The position numbers and the translations under genes were made by a program. Positions 33,273 to 35,523 of a DNA stretch of 35,523 nt are shown here, one piece after another. Position 1 is the first letter of the stretch, and each line of letters starts with the position of its first letter. Source of the DNA: Mammaliicoccus lentus (GTDB taxonomy: Bacteria > Bacillota > Bacilli > Staphylococcales > Staphylococcaceae); NCBI RefSeq assembly GCF_002902755.1, contig NZ_PPRS01000023.1:1-35523 (forward strand). Direction: 5' to 3'. The notes beneath the pieces were generated by a model. The model did no database searches. It saw only the letters and a program-made list of their open reading frames with translations, and was not told where the DNA came from.

Positions 33273-34556
33273 TTATACGACTAACCCGCGCTTATTACTA
33301 TATTGTTCATATAATTGCTTCTGTGCTATTTCTTCTAGAATATCAACGACTGTTAATACTTCTTCGTAACTTGTATATAGTGCAGTAGGCGCTAGGCGAA
33401 TGACATTAGGTTCTCTAAAATCAGGAATCACGCCTTTGTCTTTTAAAGCTAAACTAATACGATAAGCTTCATCATGTACAAGGCATACATGACCGCCACG
33501 TAAATAATCTTCTCTTAAATTTCCAACTGCATATCCATATTTAGTTAACTTCTCATCTATTAAATACATAAGATATGAAGTGATATGTAGCGATTTAGTT
33601 CGAATAGCATGCATGCCAACTTCATTGAATATTTTCAAAACACCCTCAATAGGTGCCATGGAGAATAAGTTTGGTGTACCTATTTGCCAACCTGAAGCAT
33701 CTTGTTGATGTTCAAATTCATGTTTAAGCTGGAATTGAGTTTCATCTTTATTTCCAAACCAACCTGCAAGACCAGGTATTTTTGAGAAATGCTTTTTATT
33801 AATATATAAAGCTGCTGTTGAGCCTGGACCAGCTGATAAGTATTTGTATGTACACCAAACACCAAAGTCGGCATCTACTCGTGTTAAATCCATATCAATT
33901 GCACCAATTGCATGACATAAATCCCATCCGATAATAATATTACGTTCTTTTGCTGCCATCGTGATTTTTTCCATGTCTAAAACTTGAGCACTACGATAAA
34001 GTACAGTAGGTAATAAAATGAGAGCAACATCGTCAGTCATAGCGTCGATTAAAGCATTTTCGTCGATATAAGAACCATCACTGCTTTCCACAACTTTAAC
34101 TGCGTCTTCAGGATTAAGTCCTTTTAACTTCACTTGGCTATCAACTGCATAACGGTCAGTAGGGAAATTTAAGTCGTCTACTAATATTTTATATTTATCT
34201 TTAGTTGGTTTATAAAAAGTGCTAATCGCTTGGTGAATATTAGAAGTTGTACTACCAACAATAACAACTTCATTAGCGTCGACACCGATTAAAGGTGCCA
34301 TATAAGAAGCGATATGTTTAGAATAATGATAGTATTTGCTATCATCTGTATTCCAAATTTTGATACCTTCCTTTTTCCATACTTCTAGAACATTGAGCAA
34401 GGCTTCTTCCGCATCTTTAGAAGCTAAACCTAAGGAGTTTCCATCCATATAAATTTCGTTAGGTTGTATGTAAAAACGATCGCGTAAGTAATGCAACACA
34501 TCTGCAGTGTCTAATGCTTTAGCAAATTCCTTAGTTGTATTAAATGATGTATCCAT
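33273..34556 (-). CDS. kynU: KynU, kynureninase
   Basis: A 427-residue PLP enzyme that cleaves kynurenine to anthranilate and alanine. Seen are YMDGNSLG near 38-45, VDDLNFPTDRYAV, the cofactor Asp in GWDLCHAIGAIDMDL and the Schiff-base Lys in WCTYKYLSAGPGS. GWFGNKDETQFQL and the C-terminal IRLAPTALYTSYEEV are also family stretches. I use the ATG at 34556, 9 bases after AAGGGG; the ATG at 34565 abuts that site. It has its own promoter and lies 5.5 kb from kynBA on the other strand. All three enzymes from tryptophan to anthranilate are thus present. Confidence 0.94.
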   Translation of the reverse strand: MDTSFNTTKEFAKALDTADVLHYLRDRFYIQPNEIYMDGNSLGLASKDAEEALLNVLEVWKKEGIKIWNTDDSKYYHYSKHIASYMAPLIGVDANEVVIVGSTTSNIHQAISTFYKPTKDKYKILVDDLNFPTDRYAVDSQVKLKGLNPEDAVKVVESSDGSYIDENALIDAMTDDVALILLPTVLYRSAQVLDMEKITMAAKERNIIIGWDLCHAIGAIDMDLTRVDADFGVWCTYKYLSAGPGSTAALYINKKHFSKIPGLAGWFGNKDETQFQLKHEFEHQQDASGWQIGTPNLFSMAPIEGVLKIFNEVGMHAIRTKSLHITSYLMYLIDEKLTKYGYAVGNLREDYLRGGHVCLVHDEAYRISLALKDKGVIPDFREPNVIRLAPTALYTSYEEVLTVVDILEEIAQKQLYEQYSNKRGLVV

Positions 34557-34598
34557 TTCATTCATCCCCTTATATATGATTCATGATACTTTACATCA

Positions 34599-34627
34599 AT
34601 TGTATACTTTCATTATAAAACGTACAA
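34599..34627 (-). promoter_or_regulatory. Promoter of kynU
   Basis: On the minus strand: TTGTAC (34627-34622), 17 bases, TACAAT (34604-34599). This is close to the sigma-A consensus with ideal spacing, about 40 bases before the start codon. Confidence 0.7.
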
Positions 34628-34646
34628 AGATAATGACAATATAAAT

Positions 34647-34694
34647 AAAATCTCCCAATCTGAAAGTTAGAAGACTGACGGATAGAGAGATTTT
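34647..34694 (-). terminator. Probable terminator after azoR
   Basis: AAAATCTC pairs with GAGATTTT over a long loop containing further weak pairing. It lies just downstream of the azoR stop. Confidence 0.5.
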
Positions 34695-34701
34695 GTTTAT
34701 A

Positions 34702-35337
34702 TTAGAATGTTTCACCTAAAGCTTTAGCACGTTTGATACCATCAGCTTTAATTTCTTCAGCTTTGTTAGGTTCAGCATTATGTCCTTCAACGATTAGGCT
34801 ATCAACGTCAGTAATACCATAGAAGCCCATCATTTGTTTGATATAACGATCACCCATTTCTAACTGTGCTGCAGGACCTTCTGAATAATATCCTCCACGT
34901 GCTTGGATATGTAATGCTTTTTTATCTGGTAATAAACCAACAGGACCTTCAGCAGTATATTTAAATGTTTTACCTGCTACTGAAACAGAATCTAAATATG
35001 CTTTCATTACTGGAGGGAATGAGAAGTTCCAGAATGGTGTTACGAATACATATTTATCTGCATTCACGAACTGGTTACTTAATTCTTCTAGACGTTTAAC
35101 TTTCCCTTGTTCGCCTTCTGATAAAGCTTCAAATTCTTGACCCGATTGTAGTTTCCCCCAACCAGCAAATACATCCGCATCAATTTGAGGAATATATTCA
35201 TTATATAAATCAATGTGAACAACTTCATCATTTGGATTTGATACTTTGTAACTCTCAATAAAAGCTTTAGCTGTAGCCATTGAGAATGACACTGTGTCAT
35301 CGTGTGGATGAGCTGTTATAAATAATACTTGTGACAT
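34702..35337 (-). CDS. azoR: FMN-dependent NADH-azoreductase (AzoR/flavodoxin-like fold)
   Basis: A 211-residue soluble oxidoreductase that reduces quinones and azo compounds with NADH. The N-terminal [20 protein letters not shown] binds the FMN phosphate. [21 protein letters not shown] (about 100-120) and [17 protein letters not shown] are the family FMN-contact loops. Length is standard. A GGAAGG ribosome site precedes the ATG. It is monocistronic. The physiological role is usually protection from quinone and thiol stress; no regulator is seen next to it. Confidence 0.92.
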   Translation of the reverse strand: MSQVLFITAHPHDDTVSFSMATAKAFIESYKVSNPNDEVVHIDLYNEYIPQIDADVFAGWGKLQSGQEFEALSEGEQGKVKRLEELSNQFVNADKYVFVTPFWNFSFPPVMKAYLDSVSVAGKTFKYTAEGPVGLLPDKKALHIQARGGYYSEGPAAQLEMGDRYIKQMMGFYGITDVDSLIVEGHNAEPNKAEEIKADGIKRAKALGETF

Positions 35338-35501
35338 ATAAAATCTTTCCTTCCCGTAATAAAAATTAAACTAACTATAAATAGTATACTCGAAAAGATT
35401 TTTTAGCAATAGAATTAATTTATGAAAAACAGTGATATTACACTTATTTAAATATTATTTCATGAAAGTTGATTTTAATTACTTATTTATAGGAGGTTAA
35501 T

Positions 35502-35523
35502 ATGATTCGTCCGATATTATATT
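35502..35523 (+). CDS. Start of a gene cut by the window edge
   Basis: A strong AGGAGG ribosome site (35491-35496) is followed 5 bases later by an ATG and the codons for MIRPILY before the window ends. Nothing can be said about the product. Confidence 0.6.

Overview
The window is AT-rich, low-GC Gram-positive chromosome of a staphylococcus. The genus call rests on lytSR-lrgAB, an IsaA/SceD-type secreted transglycosylase with a WalR-like site, CcpA (cre) sites, a TPP riboswitch over tenA, and many staphylococcal intergenic palindromes. A 541-residue ABC-F protein of the Sal/Vga/Msr kind together with a full kynurenine pathway point towards the Staphylococcus sciuri group (Mammaliicoccus). That narrower placement is inference. 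No tRNA, rRNA, CRISPR array, phage or intact insertion sequence was seen.

Layout. 1-4.2 kb: an organic-anion MFS transporter, a truncated mntH that still has its MntR-type operator, an EamA exporter, and a queH interrupted by one in-frame stop codon. 4.2-6.4 kb: TPP riboswitch, tenA and an M20 amidohydrolase, forming a thiamin-pyrimidine salvage operon. 6.4-13.8 kb: intergenic repeats, a PAP2 phosphatase, a fructosamine-kinase-like kinase, a divergent XRE-cupin regulator and CynX-type transporter sharing a repeated operator, an amino acid permease, a nucleoside hydrolase, a small membrane ORF and an RBBP9-like hydrolase. 13.8-17.1 kb: the transglycosylase, a long gene-free stretch, then the ABC-F gene behind a 40-codon leader ORF with switchable hairpins. 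17.1-23.5 kb: an S41 peptidase-like protein, a PadR regulator with a TetX-like flavin monooxygenase, an RpiR regulator divergent from a GH4 phospho-glycosidase, and a DUF2798 membrane protein. 23.5-26.2 kb: seven tandem 40-bp hairpin repeats and a UvrA paralogue. 26.2-35.5 kb: kynB-kynA, a YcsI-like protein, lytSR-lrgAB, a repeat cluster, a GtrA-like protein, kynU, azoR and the first codons of another gene.

How the parts work together. KynA, KynB and KynU would convert tryptophan to anthranilate. kynBA has a cre site matching the full consensus, so catabolite repression is likely. kynU is a separate minus-strand unit on the far side of lytSR-lrgAB. TenA and the M20 enzyme would recover the pyrimidine half of damaged thiamin under TPP control. 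LytSR would control the LrgAB membrane proteins. Three transcription units look like stress or drug response units: the ABC-F gene with its attenuator, PadR with the TetX-like enzyme, and the XRE-cupin/CynX pair.

The strongest candidates for a second look are the ABC-F leader, the PadR/TetX-like operon, the hairpin minisatellite, the two decayed genes (mntH, queH) and the paired dispersed repeat at 6.5 and 32.7 kb.
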